The notes under the pieces: generated by a model
Told to the model about the DNA's origin: nothing
Seen by the model: only the letters and a program-made list of their open reading frames with translations
Databases searched by the model: none
Shown: positions 17,393 through 25,210 of the stretch, piece by piece
Layout of the letters: every line of letters begins with the position of its first letter
Position numbering within the stretch: the stretch's first letter is position 1
Program-made: the position numbers and the translations under genes
Assembly (NCBI RefSeq): GCF_030246885.1
Contig: NZ_CP126739.1
Location: 868,001 to 932,000, forward strand
Length of the DNA: 64,000 nt
Reading direction: 5' to 3'
DNA from: Microbacterium sp. zg-B185
Lineage (GTDB): Bacteria > Actinomycetota > Actinomycetes > Actinomycetales > Microbacteriaceae

Positions 17393-17398
17393 TAGCCT
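17393..17398 (+). promoter_or_regulatory. -10 box of trmB
   Basis: TAGCCT, six bases before the GTG at 17405; leaderless transcript predicted. Confidence 0.6.
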
Positions 17399-17404
17399 GG
17401 AGGG

Positions 17405-18127
17405 GTGTCCGACCCCTCCACGTTCCGCGATCGCCCCGTGTCCTTCGTCCGCCGCAACGGCCGGATGACCGATGGGCAGGAGCGCGCCTGGACGGACCTC
17501 GCCCCGCGGTACGTGCTGGAGGCACCGCGCGACGACGCGGCCACCAGCGTGCGCCCCGGCGCGGCGATCGATCCGCGCGAGGTGTGGGGGCGGGATGCGC
17601 CGCTCATCGTCGAGATCGGGTCAGGACAGGGCCATGCCATCATCCACGCGGCCGCCTCCCGCCCGGAGGCGGACTTCCTCGCGATCGAGGTGTTCACCGC
17701 CGGGCTGGCGCGGACCATGCTGGGTGCCGAGCGCGCGGCCGTCGAGAACCTGCGCCTGGTCGAGGCGAACGCGCCCGAGGTCCTGGAGCATCTGCTGCCG
17801 CCGGCATCCGTCGACGAGCTCTGGGTGTTCTTCCCGGACCCGTGGCACAAGAACAAGCACACCAAGCGACGGCTGGTCACCCCCGAGTTCGCCACCACCG
17901 CCACCGGCGCCCTCCGCGACGGCGGCACGCTGCGCCTGGCCACGGACTGGGAGCAGTACGCCCGGCAGATGCGAGAGGTGCTGGATGCCGCACCCGAGTT
18001 CGAGCGCGCATTCCAGGGCGACTGGGCGGAGCGGTTCGACGGGCGGGTCCTGACGGCCTTCGAACGCAAGGGTGCTCGCGCCGGTCGCGCGATCCGCGAT
18101 CTCAGCTACGTCCGCCAGCACCGGTAA
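17405..18127 (+). CDS. trmB: tRNA (guanine-N7-)-methyltransferase TrmB
   Basis: SAM-dependent enzyme that makes m7G at position 46 of tRNA. The 240-residue protein has motif I EIGSGQGHAI, the acidic end of strand 2 LAIEVF, and the family signature FFPDPWHKNKHTKRRLV. The GTG start is fixed by the promoter six bases upstream and the SFVRRNGRMTDGQ N-terminus seen across the family. Its TAA stop overlaps the ATG of the following MFS gene by one base (TAATG), indicating coupled translation. Confidence 0.95.
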   Translation: MSDPSTFRDRPVSFVRRNGRMTDGQERAWTDLAPRYVLEAPRDDAATSVRPGAAIDPREVWGRDAPLIVEIGSGQGHAIIHAAASRPEADFLAIEVFTAGLARTMLGAERAAVENLRLVEANAPEVLEHLLPPASVDELWVFFPDPWHKNKHTKRRLVTPEFATTATGALRDGGTLRLATDWEQYARQMREVLDAAPEFERAFQGDWAERFDGRVLTAFERKGARAGRAIRDLSYVRQHR

Positions 18128-19458
18128 TGAGCGAGGCGGAGGAGGCGGCATCCGCTCCGGTGGCCGGGTCCGCCGCCGATCGGAGGCCGGACCGCGATCG
18201 CTGGCGGGTGCTCCGCCCCCTCGCGCACCGCGATTTCCGCGCCCTGTTCGCGGCCGTGGTGCTGTCGATCTTCGCCGCCGGAATGTGGGCGGTCGTCATG
18301 GTCTACGCGGTCATCGCCGTCGGCGGGGGACCGCTGGACCTGTCGCTGGTGGCGGCGGCCAACGCGACCGGACTGCTGGTGTGCGCGATTCCGGGCGGGA
18401 TCGTGGCGGACCGGGTGTCCCGCCGGCTGATCGTGCGCACCGTCTCGCTCGCGGACTTCCTCGCCATCACCTCCGTGGTCGTCGTCGGAGCGTACGGCCC
18501 GGTCGGCATCGTGCAGCTGGTCGGGGTGGCCTTCGTCCTCGGCGCGGGCGCCGGGTTCTTCTTCCCCGCGTACAGCGCCATCCTTCCGCGCATCCTGCCG
18601 CCCGGCCAGCTTCTGGCGGCGAACGGGCTGGAAGGCGCCATCCGCCCCGCCTTGCAGCAGGCGGCCGGGCCGGCCGCGGCCGGGATGCTCCTGGCCGCGT
18701 TGATCCCCGCCCAGGCCGCGGTGGTGATCGCCGTCGCCCACGGCGCCGCGTTCGTGATCCTGCTCTTCCTCGGACCGGAACCGGTCCCCCCGGGCGAGGA
18801 CAGCGGTGCCGGCGGAGCGGCTCCGGTGCACACGAGCGTGTTCGCCGACCTCCGCGAGGCGGTCGTGTTCACCGTGCGTACCCCGTGGCTGCTGTGGACC
18901 CTGCTGTACGCCACCATGTGGGTGCTCGTGGCGGTGGGCCCCGAGGAGGTGCTGCTGCCGTTCCTGACCCGCGAGCGGGTCGGCGAGGATCCGCGCCTGT
19001 TCGGGTTCCTGCTCGCCGTCTACGGAGCCGGCGGGGTACTCGGGTCCATCGTCGTCTCCTCGAGGAAGCTCCCGCGGCGGTACCTGACCACGATGAACCT
19101 GGTCTGGGGCGTCAGCACCCTGCCCTTCGTGGTGGTCGGACTCACCGACCAGTACTGGCTGCTCCTGCTCTCGCTCTTCATCATCGGCTTCGGCTTCAGC
19201 TACGGCAACGTGATCTGGGGAACCCTGCTGCAGCGCAGGGTCCCGCGACACATGCTCGGGCGGGTGTCCAGCCTGGACTTCTTCGTCTCGCTGGCGCTCA
19301 TGCCTCTGTCCATGGCGATCGCCGGGCCGCTCGCGGAGGTGCTCTCCCTGCAGACGATCTTCATCGGCGCCGGCATCCTTCCGCTCCTGTTCGGCATCGT
19401 CGCGATCCTCGCCGCGCGCATGCCGCACGACGAGCTGGCGCATCCGCTGACAGACTGA
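18127..19458 (+). CDS. MFS transporter
   Basis: A 443-residue major facilitator with twelve predicted helices. The loop 2-3 motif is GGIVADRVSRRLIVR, and a longer central cytoplasmic loop lies at about residues 215-240. The start at 18127 uses the TAATG overlap with trmB; the open frame further upstream is the antisense-free shadow of trmB in another phase. It resembles drug-efflux MFS permeases of the enterobactin-exporter/MFS_3 type. Substrate unknown. Confidence 0.88.
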   Translation: MSEAEEAASAPVAGSAADRRPDRDRWRVLRPLAHRDFRALFAAVVLSIFAAGMWAVVMVYAVIAVGGGPLDLSLVAAANATGLLVCAIPGGIVADRVSRRLIVRTVSLADFLAITSVVVVGAYGPVGIVQLVGVAFVLGAGAGFFFPAYSAILPRILPPGQLLAANGLEGAIRPALQQAAGPAAAGMLLAALIPAQAAVVIAVAHGAAFVILLFLGPEPVPPGEDSGAGGAAPVHTSVFADLREAVVFTVRTPWLLWTLLYATMWVLVAVGPEEVLLPFLTRERVGEDPRLFGFLLAVYGAGGVLGSIVVSSRKLPRRYLTTMNLVWGVSTLPFVVVGLTDQYWLLLLSLFIIGFGFSYGNVIWGTLLQRRVPRHMLGRVSSLDFFVSLALMPLSMAIAGPLAEVLSLQTIFIGAGILPLLFGIVAILAARMPHDELAHPLTD

Positions 19459-19462
19459 ACAG

Positions 19463-20353
19463 ATGCCCGCTCACCCCGCCGCCGTGCTCGGTATCCGCCC
19501 CAAGGTCTCCGTCGGACTGATCCCCGCCCTGCTGGTGTGCCTGGCCGCGCCCGCGTTCTTCGTACTGCAGATCGCCTGGCTGGGCTGGGCACTTCTGGCC
19601 GCCGGGATGCTGAGCGCCTGGCTGCTGCGCTCGCGCACGGATTCGGAGGCCGCCGCGGCCCACGCGAACGTCGGCGCACCGGAGACGCGGACTCCGAGCC
19701 TGGTGCGGGACCTCTCCCTGATCACCCTCGGAATGCTCATCGTCAGCGCGATCCCGCTGGCCGCGGAGCTGGACAACCTCGCCTTCCTGCGGTTCGGCCT
19801 CGCGCTGGGCGGTGCGGTGGTCGTGCCGTATGCGGTGTCGCGGTTCGTCTTCCGCGATCACGCGATCCGCTTCCCGTGGCGCGGCGGCGGCCGCTGGACG
19901 GCATTCCAGTGGACCTGGCTGGTCGCCGTCCTGGCCCTCGGCTGGCTGATCCTGCCGTTCTACTTCATCACCTCCGGTGTCTACACGAACTGGCCGGTGG
20001 TGGACTCACCGGAAATGATCGCGCGCCTGTTCGTCGGTGTGGGCGCCGTCGGCATCTGGGACGAGCTGTTCTTCATCTGCACCGTCTTCGCCCTGCTGCG
20101 ACGGCACTTCCCGGACTGGCAGGCCAACCTGCTCCAGGCGATCGTGTTCGTCTCGTTCCTCTGGGAACTCGGGTACCAAGCGTGGGGACCGCTGCTGACA
20201 ATTCCGTTCGCGCTTCTGCAGGCCTACATCTTCAAGCGCACCCGGTCGCTGACATACGTGGTCACCGTGCACCTCCTCTTCGATGCGGTGGTGTTCCTCG
20301 TGCTGGTGCACGCACACAACCCCGGCCTGCTGGACGGCCTGTTCCTCATCTGA
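19463..20353 (+). CDS. CPBP (CAAX protease/bacteriocin-processing)-like membrane protein
   Basis: A 296-residue polytopic membrane protein with about eight hydrophobic segments. The C-terminal third resembles the CPBP/Abi family: WDELFFICTVFALLRRHFP in place of the usual EExxxR motif, a mid-segment FLWELGYQAWG, and a final HLLFD matching the HxxxD/N metal site. Loss of the second Glu of the EE pair (DE here) makes protease activity uncertain. It follows the MFS gene by 4 bases, probably in the same transcript. Confidence 0.7.
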   Translation: MPAHPAAVLGIRPKVSVGLIPALLVCLAAPAFFVLQIAWLGWALLAAGMLSAWLLRSRTDSEAAAAHANVGAPETRTPSLVRDLSLITLGMLIVSAIPLAAELDNLAFLRFGLALGGAVVVPYAVSRFVFRDHAIRFPWRGGGRWTAFQWTWLVAVLALGWLILPFYFITSGVYTNWPVVDSPEMIARLFVGVGAVGIWDELFFICTVFALLRRHFPDWQANLLQAIVFVSFLWELGYQAWGPLLTIPFALLQAYIFKRTRSLTYVVTVHLLFDAVVFLVLVHAHNPGLLDGLFLI

Positions 20354-20397
20354 CACACGCGTGCCGCGGTGCACAGCGGGTGCGCAGCGCGACGCGG

Positions 20398-20403
20398 TAG
20401 CCT
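20398..20403 (+). promoter_or_regulatory. -10 box of the sugE riboswitch transcript
   Basis: TAGCCT, positioned so that transcription would begin near 20410, about 20 bases before the riboswitch core. Confidence 0.5.
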
Positions 20404-20428
20404 GGAATGCGGATCCTCTCCCGGATCC

Positions 20429-20469
20429 CCGGACGACGGATCAGTACCCGGTGAGCGACAAGACTGGCC
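20429..20469 (+). ncRNA. Guanidine-III (mini-ykkC-type, class III) riboswitch
   Basis: The element opens with CCGGACGA, continues to a central GTACCCGGT and then CGACAAGACTGGCC, the conserved blocks of the guanidine-III aptamer in the same order and spacing. The two CCGG blocks can form the pseudoknot helix. CAGT (20442-20445) pairs with ACTG of the closing strand, with flanking pairs that differ from other actinobacterial examples but still pair. The aptamer ends at the ribosome-binding site GGAGG of the SugE gene, so guanidine would control access to it. Confidence 0.88.
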
Positions 20470-20484
20470 ATGGAGGCGAGTCCC

Positions 20485-20805
20485 GTGTCGTGGGTCATCC
20501 TTGTCGTATCCGGCGTCCTCGAAGCCGTCTGGGCCACCGCGCTCGGCAAGTCCGAGGGGTTCACGAAACTCTGGCCGAGCGTGATCTTCGCCGTCACGCT
20601 GACCGCGAGCATGGCCGGTCTGGCATGGGCGATGCGCGACATCTCGACGGGTACCGCCTACGCCGTGTGGGTCGGGATCGGCGCCGCGCTGACTGTCGGC
20701 TACGCGATGATCACCGGTGCGGAGCCGTTCTCGATCGTGCGTCTGCTGCTGATCCTGGGACTGGTCGGCTGCATCGTGGGCCTGAAGCTCGTGAGCGCGG
20801 AATAG
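20485..20805 (+). CDS. sugE: SugE/Gdx-type guanidinium exporter (SMR family)
   Basis: A 106-residue, four-helix small multidrug-resistance protein that exports guanidinium in exchange for protons. The essential Glu is in VLEAVWATALG in helix 1. I place the start at GTG 20485, giving MSWVILVVSG, which matches the usual SugE N-terminus. A good ribosome-binding site GGAGG lies eight bases upstream. An ATG at 20470 would add five residues but would bury that site inside the coding region. Expression is probably induced by guanidine through the riboswitch directly upstream. Confidence 0.93.
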   Translation: MSWVILVVSGVLEAVWATALGKSEGFTKLWPSVIFAVTLTASMAGLAWAMRDISTGTAYAVWVGIGAALTVGYAMITGAEPFSIVRLLLILGLVGCIVGLKLVSAE

Positions 20806-20893
20806 GACGCGCGGATGCCGCGGCGGGAGCACACCGGATGCCCGTTCATCCTTCACCTTCAGCTTCATGTCGAAGTGAGTTGACGCCGAACTC

Positions 20894-20921
20894 TTGACGC
20901 GCATGCCGGGCTGAGTATCTT
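20894..20921 (+). promoter_or_regulatory. Sigma-70-type promoter in the sugE-island gap
   Basis: TTGACG (-35) and TATCTT (-10) with a 16-base spacer. It is the best-formed -35/-10 pair in the intergenic region and is not followed by a coding sequence. Confidence 0.5.
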
Positions 20922-20927
20922 TACTCC

Positions 20928-21034
20928 TGCGGAGAGAAAACGGAAACGAAAGGAACCCGCAAGGGAACTCGATACGGAAACCGAACATCGCAGACGATCG
21001 GCCCGGGGCCTCGGCTCCGGGCCGATCTTCGTTG
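20928..21034 (+). ncRNA. Candidate small RNA
   Basis: The roughly 100-base stretch after the promoter has no open frame with coding character. It is rich in A/G in its first half and contains small hairpins: CCC-GCAA-GGG, and CGAT-a-CGG-AAA-CCG-aac-ATCG. It ends in a strong terminator-like stem at 20996-21027 followed by TTCGTTG. Promoter, compact structured body and terminator together look like a free-standing small RNA. I do not recognise it as a known family. Confidence 0.45.
20996..21027 (+). terminator. Terminator hairpin of the candidate small RNA
   Basis: Perfect 11-bp stem GATCGGCCCGG / CCGGGCCGATC with a 10-base loop, followed by TTCGTTG. Confidence 0.7.
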
Positions 21035-21067
21035 CCGTCGGCGCATGGGTCCACGGCGCCTGGAGAT

Positions 21068-21098
21068 GTGAAAAGCCGCCCCGAAGGACGGCCTTTCA
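21068..21098 (-). terminator. Ancestral tRNA-Arg terminator left behind by island insertion
   Basis: Read on the minus strand this is a stem GCCGTCC / GGGCGGC closed by a TTCG tetraloop and followed by TTTTC, inside a wider GTGAAA/TTTCAC repeat. It lies six bases beyond the end of the 46-bp tRNA remnant at 21104-21149, where the terminator of the original tRNA-Arg gene would have been. Confidence 0.8.
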
Positions 21099-21103
21099 CG
21101 TCT

Positions 21104-21149
21104 GTGCCCCCGACTGGAATCGAACCAGCGACCTTTGGTACCGGAAACC
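21104..21149 (-). repeat. Left attachment site: tRNA-Arg 3' remnant
   Basis: Forty-six bases identical to 26363-26408, from the tRNA anticodon arm to the CC of its CCA end. Sequence beyond 21149 no longer matches a tRNA, so this copy is not functional. Confidence 0.9.
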
Positions 21150-21252
21150 TCATTCGGGTCGGCTAATGGGGGCGATGACCTGCGAAAACCGTGTGATTCC
21201 GCGGGAGTACAGACGAGTTGCATCATCAAGATTCGAATGGATTCTCAAAGAG

Positions 21253-21272
21253 TGTTGTCATTTTGTTGTCAC
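21253..21272 (+). promoter_or_regulatory. Putative integrase arm-type sites, left
   Basis: TGTTGTCA at 21253 and TGTTGTCAC at 21264, spaced 11 bp. The same pair with the same spacing occurs near the right end of the island (26293-26312). Paired direct repeats one helical turn apart near both ends are typical of integrase N-terminal-domain binding sites. Confidence 0.55.
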
Positions 21273-21784
21273 GCGAGGCAGGTGGAGAGGGTTGTCGGCG
21301 GACGCTGAAACCCCCGGCTCACGGACCCTTGGCCTCCTGACCCACCACGGTCTTGCTCGCGCTCCGGCAATCAGCGAACAAGCGATCGGCGCAGCGCAGT
21401 GTCCGACGTGAGCGATTGCTGATGGGTCATGGGTGGGGCGTCGGCTCGATAGGCGGCTAGCCACGGCCGGAGCCGGGGATGTCCATGTGGAGCACGCGCA
21501 GCGAAGCGAGCATGAACGACATTGACATTCCCAAGCGCAGGCTGAGGCTGGGCCGTCGAGGCGATGGCCTGTCGCGATCACTGGCAAGTGTCGCTGTGAC
21601 ACGAGTTATCGCCGTTTCGGCGGTGAGTCGAGAGGTCGACGTCGGTCCAGTCCGTCGGCGTGAGAACTCAAGAGGGGACGGCGGGCGGTCAAGGATGCGA
21701 CTTCGCGGTTGTGACGGAGATCGGGACCGCGTATTGATGGGGCGAGGAGTTTGTAGCCGCGGATAGACGTCTGATGCGATTTAC
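21273..21784. other. Island stretch without a recognisable gene
   Basis: About 510 bp between the left arm sites and the AbiE promoter. Short open frames exist on both strands but none has a ribosome-binding site, a family resemblance or consistent codon bias. I see no structured element in it. Confidence 0.6.
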
Positions 21785-21821
21785 TCATCGGAAATCTACG
21801 CTGGGCGTATACTTTCGATGA
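21785..21821 (+). promoter_or_regulatory. abiE promoter and probable AbiEi operator
   Basis: The -10 box TATACT at 21808-21813 is bracketed by an inverted repeat, TCATCGGAAA at 21785-21794 and TTTCGATGA at 21813-21821. The left arm covers the -35 position. In studied AbiE systems the AbiEi antitoxin binds inverted repeats in its own promoter, and this arrangement fits. Confidence 0.55.
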
Positions 21822-21835
21822 CTAGAGGAGGCATC

Positions 21836-22483
21836 ATGACCGCGGACGTCGACATCGTGCGCGCTGTCGCGCGGGCGCCACTTCGCACACTGCGCCTTAA
21901 AGATATGCCCGAGCTGGCCCGGAATACATGGCGGGCGACGGACCGCTTGGTCGAGCAGGGCGCGCTGGTGCGATTGACTCACGGTGTCTACACGGCGCCT
22001 CCCGATGGCCGCGATGGTCGGAAGTGGAAGCCACCGTTGGAGGCGGCCGCCCTCGCGCTTGCGACTGCCCGCTTTGGCGCTCGAGAAGCCGCGCTCATGG
22101 GTATCAGCGCCGCACGCCATTGGGCTGCCATCCCCCGGGCGATCGGGGTCGCCACGGTTGCGGTGCCCCGGCGCGGATACGCACCTCTCAATATCGAGGG
22201 AGGTGGTCTCGTCAAGTTCGTCCCACGAAGGATGGAGGCCCTCGAGCTCGTTCTGGAGCGCACAGGACTCGGGGACGGGCTCGTCACGACACCCGAGCAA
22301 ACCCTTTTCGACCTGCTGGGCCGCACGGATCGCGAAGGGCTCGGCCGCGAAGTCGCTGGCGCCATTGAGAACCTCACGGCGCAGGTCCAGCCGGACGAGT
22401 TCGCCGAGATCATCGCGCGCGCGCGCATCGTGCCCTCCGGCGCACGGGACATGCTGAATCGACTGGAGAAGTCGAATGGCTGA
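21836..22483 (+). CDS. abiEi: AbiEi-type antitoxin / transcriptional autorepressor
   Basis: Antitoxin of a type IV toxin-antitoxin system, 215 residues. The N-terminal winged helix includes TWRATDRLVEQGALVRLTHGVYTAPP. The C-terminal antitoxin domain includes AREAALMGISAARHWAAIPRAI and TPEQTLFDLLGR. The ATG at 21836 follows an AGAGGAGG ribosome-binding site; an ATG at 21818 would lie upstream of that site. It overlaps the toxin gene by 8 bp. AbiEi blocks the toxin without direct binding and represses its own promoter. Confidence 0.88.
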   Translation: MTADVDIVRAVARAPLRTLRLKDMPELARNTWRATDRLVEQGALVRLTHGVYTAPPDGRDGRKWKPPLEAAALALATARFGAREAALMGISAARHWAAIPRAIGVATVAVPRRGYAPLNIEGGGLVKFVPRRMEALELVLERTGLGDGLVTTPEQTLFDLLGRTDREGLGREVAGAIENLTAQVQPDEFAEIIARARIVPSGARDMLNRLEKSNG

Positions 22484-23322
22484 GTGGAGAGCCGAAGACC
22501 ACCCTCGGGATGTCGACGGACGATTCGACGACCCTGAACGCAGCTCTCCCAAAGTCGTCCTCCCCACGCCTGTCCCAGGGGTCCTCGAAGACGACGAACG
22601 GGAAAAGATCGAGGACACATTCGGTGTTGACTCGGAGCAGGTCACCCGGGACCATGTCATCTCACACGCACTCGCCGCCATCAGTAGCGTGGGCACCGAC
22701 GACATCGTCTTCTTCGGAGGCACTGCCCTGTCCCGCACGCACCTCACAGACGTGCGCCTGTCGGAGGATATTGACCTCATGGCGTTCGGCGACAGATCAG
22801 CCATCGCCGACAAGATCGAGAGCGCCCTCACCCGTCAGCTGCGCCGTAGCTTCGGCACAGTGACGTTTACCCCGCGGTTGAAGAACACGAGGCACCCGGA
22901 TCCCTCCGTGATGCAGGTGGGCGATGTGCGCGTGCAGATCCAGTTGCTATCGTCCGAGGGCTATCCGCCGTGGCCGACCGAGGTCGTGGATATCGAGCAG
23001 CGCTACAGCGACGCTCCGCCCGCGCGCTTAAGGGTGCTCCACCCCTGCAGCGTTCGTCGCATCGAAGCTGTCGTCGTGGAGCGACCGGGAAGCCCCGCGA
23101 GACCTCTATGACCTATGGGCCCTCGCCGAGGCGGGGTACATCGACGCGACCGCGTCCGAGGTATTCCGGCGATGGGGTCCGTACACGAGCGCGTCCAAGG
23201 TCTCCTTCACGCGCCTTCCATCCGCTGCCGAGTGGAGTGCATCGTTGGAACATCAATGCCTTCCGGTCGTCACGCCCCAGGAGGCAGCCGACCGGGTGCG
23301 CGATGCACTCCAGGATCTCTGA
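22476..23322 (+). pseudogene. abiEii: AbiEii nucleotidyltransferase toxin, frameshifted
   Basis: Toxin partner of AbiEi, a DNA-polymerase-beta-like nucleotidyltransferase. The first 190 residues carry the motifs FFGGTALSRTHL and RLSEDIDLMAF. The frame then ends prematurely at 23111. The expected C-terminal part continues in the +1 phase: TPAAFVASKL, then DREAPRDLYDLWALAEAG, and on to a stop at 23320-23322. Removing one base in the C-rich stretch around 23037-23046 (CTCCACCCC) restores a single 281-codon gene. This is a genuine inactivation, a sequencing error or, less likely, programmed frameshifting. If the toxin is dead, the intact antitoxin is a relic. Confidence 0.85.
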
Positions 23323-23400
23323 CCGACCACGCTCGACAAGGGCAGAACCCGGCCTGAGTCGGCATTAGACCTGTGCGGACTCAATCGCGGTGGACGCTCC

Positions 23401-23781
23401 TCAGGTGGACAACGTTCGGCTCGATTTCGGTCGCTTGCTGAGCGCTTGGCGGCTTAGTCCGGACCACGTCGAGAGCATCGCCCACGACACGTCGACTCGT
23501 CGCAGCGTGTGGACCAGTTCATCCCGCTCTTGGAGCAGGGCGCGTTCCGCTCGATGTGGCTTCTCGAGCTGGCGTGAGATGTCGCGAAGACGCGTGAGTC
23601 CGTCTTCACGGCCGCCCCAAACGAGTTGGAGATCTCGGTGTGCTGCGGCTGAGCGTTCCGCTTCAGCCAGCTCCCTTGCTCGCTCACGTGCCACTGCGGC
23701 GGCGGCGTCGTTGGCTTCCCGCTGCCGGCGGTACGCTTCTTCGCGGCGAACTTTTGGCTTCGTATACCTGCTTCGTGCCAT
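23401..23781 (-). CDS. Hypothetical coiled-coil protein
   Basis: A 126-residue protein starting MARSRYTKPKVRREEAYRR. Residues 10-50 are a highly charged Ala/Glu/Arg helix, probably a coiled coil. The C-terminus has a helix-turn-helix-like segment WAMLSTWSGLSRQALSKR. No family recognised. It is transcribed against the other island genes. The start is the second in-frame Met; an earlier one would add 18 residues that look non-coding. A DNA-binding role is possible from the C-terminal segment. Confidence 0.5.
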   Translation of the reverse strand: MARSRYTKPKVRREEAYRRQREANDAAAAVARERARELAEAERSAAAHRDLQLVWGGREDGLTRLRDISRQLEKPHRAERALLQERDELVHTLRRVDVSWAMLSTWSGLSRQALSKRPKSSRTLST

Positions 23782-24120
23782 GCAACCTGGTTTACACGGC
23801 ATCCCAGACATTGCAAGGGATCGGAAGCCACCCACTTATAGTGCCTGCGTGCATTGCTGTTCTCGAGTTTCCGGGCTCGGCGCGCTGCTGGATCGCTCGG
23901 GGGGTCTGCCCGAGGTGAGGGTCTGCGCCTGAGCGCGCGCGAGGGCCATTCAGCTGCGGGTGGGACCGCTATCGGGCTTCAGCGAGACCCGGTCTACCGC
24001 AACGCGCCGTCGCTGCGTGAACGCTCCAGAGGCTTGCCTTCACTCGGCGTGCGCGCGATGAACGTGAAGGGACCGGGGTTGCGCACATCCCGCGGAGCGC
24101 GTCCGCGGTACCTTCGATCG
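23782..24120. other. Island gap between two cargo genes
   Basis: About 340 bp of divergent intergenic DNA. A TATAGT at 23837-23842 could be a -10 box for the rightward gene, but it lies some 280 bp from the chosen start, so the true start may be upstream (ATG at 24058 is in frame). Nothing else recognised. Confidence 0.4.
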
Positions 24121-24906
24121 GTGCGCTCGGTTCCCTTATCGCTTGATCCGTTCGTGATCGCTGAGATCGACCGACGCCTCTCGAGTGTGTCCACCGAGGA
24201 AGATGTTCGGATTCCCTGGGCGATCGAAAGCGGAAGCCGCGCGTGGGGTTTCCCCTCCCCCGACAGCGACTACGACTGCCGGTTCCTGTTCTTGCGGACT
24301 CGAGACGACTACCTGTCACTCTGGCCAGCCCGCGATGTGATCGAGACACCGCTCGACAAGATCTATGACGTCAATGGGTGGGACGTCGCGAAGGCGGTCA
24401 AGCTGATCGCCAAGGGCAACGCGACAGCCGTCGAGTGGCTTCGTTCGCCGATCGTCTACGCCGGGGACACGTCGTTCCGCGATGAATTGCTGACCCTCGC
24501 CGATGAAATTGTCGAGCGCGGCGCGATCGGCCGCCATTACCTGCATGTCGCAAAAAAGCAGCGTGCCGGCACGCCCACGCTGAAGCGCTTCTTCTACGGA
24601 CTGCGACCGGCTGCCGCGCTGCGATGGCTTGAGACGCACCCGACAGCAGTGGTGCCACCGATGGATCTGCCGACGCTGCTGGCGGAGAGTGATGTCAGCG
24701 ACGAGGTGCATCGCGCTGCGCTCGAGCTGATCGCTCTGAAGGCGGAGACCCGGGAACTGGGCGCGGCCCCGGCGCCAGCCGTACTGGAACGCTTTGTCGT
24801 TGTACAGCTTGAGCACGCCGAACACTTCGAATCAGAGCCAGTCACTAACGACATGGACCGGACGCGCGCCCTCGCGGATGCCTTCATGCGAACGCAACTC
24901 GATTGA
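24121..24906 (+). CDS. RlaP-type nucleotidyltransferase (DNA polymerase beta superfamily)
   Basis: A 261-residue predicted nucleotidyltransferase. The motif AIESGSRAWGFPSPDSDYDCRF carries the G-S and D-x-D catalytic pattern of the superfamily. The C-terminal helical part contains AKKQRAGTPTLKRFFYGLRPAAALRWLE, characteristic of the RlaP group. These proteins are common in phage-defence islands and near RNA-repair genes; their substrate is unclear. The GTG at 24121 gives a family-typical length, and ATG 24058 is an alternative. Placement beside AbiE, another pol-beta-like enzyme, gives the island two such proteins. Confidence 0.82.
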   Translation: MRSVPLSLDPFVIAEIDRRLSSVSTEEDVRIPWAIESGSRAWGFPSPDSDYDCRFLFLRTRDDYLSLWPARDVIETPLDKIYDVNGWDVAKAVKLIAKGNATAVEWLRSPIVYAGDTSFRDELLTLADEIVERGAIGRHYLHVAKKQRAGTPTLKRFFYGLRPAAALRWLETHPTAVVPPMDLPTLLAESDVSDEVHRAALELIALKAETRELGAAPAPAVLERFVVVQLEHAEHFESEPVTNDMDRTRALADAFMRTQLD

Positions 24907-25027
24907 CCGACGATCGGGGCGTTACCGATGTCGTTCACGTCCCGCAACCGGGCATTTATGGCACCCATCGGTGAATAGCCGACCGGCGAGGACCAGCTTT
25001 CGGGTCGGCGCTTCCCAGCACCAACGA

Positions 25028-25192
25028 TCAGTTGTCACCGATTCGTTCCTCACGCCCGCCAGTTACTTGGTGGAGTAACAGGTCGGCGCGGGCAACGGTT
25101 CCGGACGGCTCGAAGCCGGCTGAGACGACAGCGCTCTCGACATCTCCGCGGAGACAGAGCACAATGTCGCCCAGGAGGCCGGCTGTGAGTAG
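25028..25192 (-). pseudogene. Possible gene fragment
   Basis: On the minus strand one frame reads LLGDIVLCLRGDVESAVVSA and continues FEPSGTVARADLLLHQVTGG to a stop at 25028. Codon choice is GC-biased at third positions like a real gene. There is no start codon with a ribosome-binding site, and the upstream part runs into the repeated TAGCGCTGATGGG before the integrase start. I recognise no family. It may be the 3' remnant of a gene cut by rearrangement; the rest of the gap 24907-25210 holds nothing else I can support. Confidence 0.3.
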
Positions 25193-25210
25193 CGCTGATG
25201 GGTAGCGCTG

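Noticed and set aside
21479..21766. A 95-codon open frame in the island's left part
   Set aside because: No ribosome-binding site, Arg/Gly-rich composition expected from random GC-rich DNA, no family resemblance.
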